From Flavobacterium phragmitis (GTDB lineage Bacteria; Bacteroidota; Bacteroidia; Flavobacteriales; Flavobacteriaceae), in NCBI RefSeq assembly GCF_900112575.1, contig NZ_FOMH01000010.1, forward strand, positions 1 to 64,000: a stretch of 64,000 nucleotides of DNA, in the 5' to 3' direction. The notes below the pieces were generated by a model. That model saw only the letters and a program-made list of their open reading frames with translations. It did not search any database and was not told the origin of the DNA. A program made the translations under genes and the position numbers. Below, in pieces: positions 62,507-64,000 of the stretch. Position 1 is the first letter of the stretch. The number at the start of each line of letters is the position of its first letter.

Positions 62507-62548
62507 AAAAAAACCGAAACTATATTATAATGTAGTTTCGGTTTTTTT
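62507..62548 (-). terminator. Terminator of asnB
   Basis: A perfect 16-bp stem, core ACCGAAACTA (62507-62522 with 62533-62548), has A and T runs on both sides. It lies 51 bases after the asnB stop. Confidence 0.9.
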
Positions 62549-62598
62549 AGGTTCAATCCAAAAATTGGAATTTGGAATTTATTTTTTGGAATTTAACT

Positions 62599-64000
62599 TT
62601 AAACTGCAATCCCAGATTTTACGTTTTCGAAATTCCCTTTCAAGTGTGCAGCATTTGCTCTTCCACTTGGATCCAGGTTTTCCTGCCATTTCGGTATCCA
62701 TTTACGCACTGTTTGAGCTGCACTGACCTGCGGATAGTATTTATGAAAAATCGAACGATATAAGTACGCTTCTTTTGTTGTTGGTGAATTATACGGGAAC
62801 TCTACATTTGCGCCCGCCAACTGTTCATCTGTTACCTGAGAAGCACAATATTCAATTAATTCATCAACCCAATTGTAACCTACTCCATCTGAAAATTGTT
62901 CTTTTTGACGCCATAAAACTTCTGACGGCAGATAAGGATCTTCCGGTGTATCGAAAGCCTTTCTTAAAATGTATTTTTCAATTCCATCATATGTTTTAGG
63001 CTGTTTTTCCTCTGTTTTGATTCGGATATTCGTATCCAAAAATGTAGTATCCAAAAACGGGAATCTCACTTCTAGCCCGTGCGCCATTGTTGTTTTATCT
63101 GCACGAAGTAAATCTGCAGTAAACAACTTCTGAACTCTTTCTATGGTTTCATCTTGAAATTCTTCTGCCGAAGGCGCATTTCTAAAATACAAATGTCCTC
63201 CAAAAACCTCATCGGCTCCTTCTCCAGATAAAATTACTTTAACACCTTGTTCCGCAATTGCTTTAGATAATAAATACATTGGAACACCCGATCTTACCGA
63301 AATAATATCATACGTTTCAATATGATAAATTACTTTTTCTAAAATCTGAACTCCTTCTTCTACAGAAAAATGAATTTCATGATGCTCTGTTCCTAAAAAT
63401 GCAGCCGCTTTTCGCGCGACAATATTATCAGGCGAATCTGCATCTAAACCAATTGAGAAAGAATGTAATTTCTGTCCGTTTTCTTTTAAAACCCTAGAAG
63501 TTATGGCAGATGTTAAAGACGAATCCAATCCCCCTGAAAGTATTACTCCAACAGGAACATTAGCCAATAAACGCTTACTTGTAGCATCAATTAAACTCTG
63601 GCGAACTACATTCAGATCTAAAGGCTGATCTGCATTTTTATGATCTTCGTACTCTGGACGGTAATATTTTACAAAACCCGTTTTTGCCGTATAATAATGT
63701 CCTGGAGGAAAAGTTGAAAATGATTTGCATTGATCTGCAATTGACTTCATTTCTGAAGAAAAATAAATACGTCCTCTTTCATCCAAACCATAATACAATG
63801 GTTTTACACCTATTGGATCACGACCAGCAATATATCTATCTCCATCGATTACAACGAAAGCAAAATCACCATCTAGTTTGTTACAGAAATCATAACCAAA
63901 CTCTTCATAAAGATGCACAATTACTTCTGAATCCGATTCTGTTCTAAAAGTATGATGCTGTAAAACCGTTTCTTTAAGTTCTTTGTAATTGTAAATCTCT
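62599..64000 (-). CDS. asnB: Asparagine synthetase B (glutamine-hydrolysing), 5-prime end outside the window
   Basis: This enzyme makes asparagine from aspartate with ATP and glutamine. The gene runs off the right edge: the reading frame stays open to 63999 with EIYNYKELKE and then TESDSEVIVHLYEEFG, the glutaminase domain. The ATP-pyrophosphatase loop is ILSGGLDSSLTSA and the C-terminal domain includes GEGADEVFGGHLYF and HGLEVRFPFLD. About the first 70 residues, including the catalytic Cys, are not in view. The GTG at 63916-63918 is an internal codon, not the start. Confidence 0.95.
   Translation of the reverse strand, partial: EIYNYKELKETVLQHHTFRTESDSEVIVHLYEEFGYDFCNKLDGDFAFVVIDGDRYIAGRDPIGVKPLYYGLDERGRIYFSSEMKSIADQCKSFSTFPPGHYYTAKTGFVKYYRPEYEDHKNADQPLDLNVVRQSLIDATSKRLLANVPVGVILSGGLDSSLTSAITSRVLKENGQKLHSFSIGLDADSPDNIVARKAAAFLGTEHHEIHFSVEEGVQILEKVIYHIETYDIISVRSGVPMYLLSKAIAEQGVKVILSGEGADEVFGGHLYFRNAPSAEEFQDETIERVQKLFTADLLRADKTTMAHGLEVRFPFLDTTFLDTNIRIKTEEKQPKTYDGIEKYILRKAFDTPEDPYLPSEVLWRQKEQFSDGVGYNWVDELIEYCASQVTDEQLAGANVEFPYNSPTTKEAYLYRSIFHKYYPQVSAAQTVRKWIPKWQENLDPSGRANAAHLKGNFENVKSGIAV

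Overview
The window looks like chromosomal DNA from a Flavobacterium or a close relative (Bacteroidota, Flavobacteriia). The evidence is AT-rich DNA, Bacteroidota promoters of the TTTG-N19-TAnnTTTG type, a SecDF fusion, PorP/SprF and gliding-type C-terminal (type IX secretion) proteins, SusC-style receptors with a carboxypeptidase-regulatory plug extension, and long runs of short-period intergenic repeats. No rRNA, tRNA, CRISPR array, integrase or transposase gene was seen. All assignments come from reading the sequence; no database search was run.

Layout. 0-1.2 kb: prfA. 1.3-20.8 kb: an accessory stretch of mostly small genes without clear names. It holds a GmrSD-like DUF262/DUF1524 nuclease with an unknown neighbour, an orphan predicted ADP-ribosyltransferase toxin domain, many small lipoproteins and membrane proteins, an XRE regulator, an S74-chaperone surface protein, a frameshifted gene at an A9 tract, and a two-gene unit made of a membrane-anchored phospholipase D-fold protein and a VWA-like lipoprotein. 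Several repeat families are scattered through it. 21-26.3 kb: topoisomerase III, duplicated DUF6265 lipoproteins with REP-like palindromes, and an MFS transporter. 26.5-33.5 kb: an iron/siderophore island with two TonB-dependent receptors, a PepSY membrane reductase-like protein and a DUF4198 protein. A shared 19-bp palindrome lies at three of its promoters. 33.7-42.5 kb: an APC permease, a DUF3142 lipoprotein plus a large exported repeat protein, valS, a DUF1573 protein and a lipoprotein. 42.6-49.8 kb: a type IX surface module (large adhesin-like protein, PorP/SprF, OmpA/PD40 protein) and a PDZ aspartyl protease. 49.9-64 kb: housekeeping genes: an aminotransferase, folE, cysS, yidD, lgt, a PagL-like lipid A deacylase, secDF, mdh, gyrB and the 3-prime part of asnB.

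How the parts fit. The housekeeping blocks are translation (prfA, valS, cysS), envelope biogenesis (lgt, yidD, secDF, pagL-like), central metabolism (mdh, asnB, folE) and topology (gyrB, topoisomerase III). The iron island is probably one regulon, with receptor uptake at the outer membrane and reductive handling at the inner membrane. The type IX module should export and anchor one large surface protein. The accessory stretch is the best place for new biology: the PLD/VWA pair, the orphan ADP-ribosyltransferase and the DUF262 nuclease are all candidates for defence or conflict systems. Degenerate repeats with 7- or 8-base periods recur in gene gaps, flank a four-helix-bundle gene in inverted orientation, and even lie inside valS.
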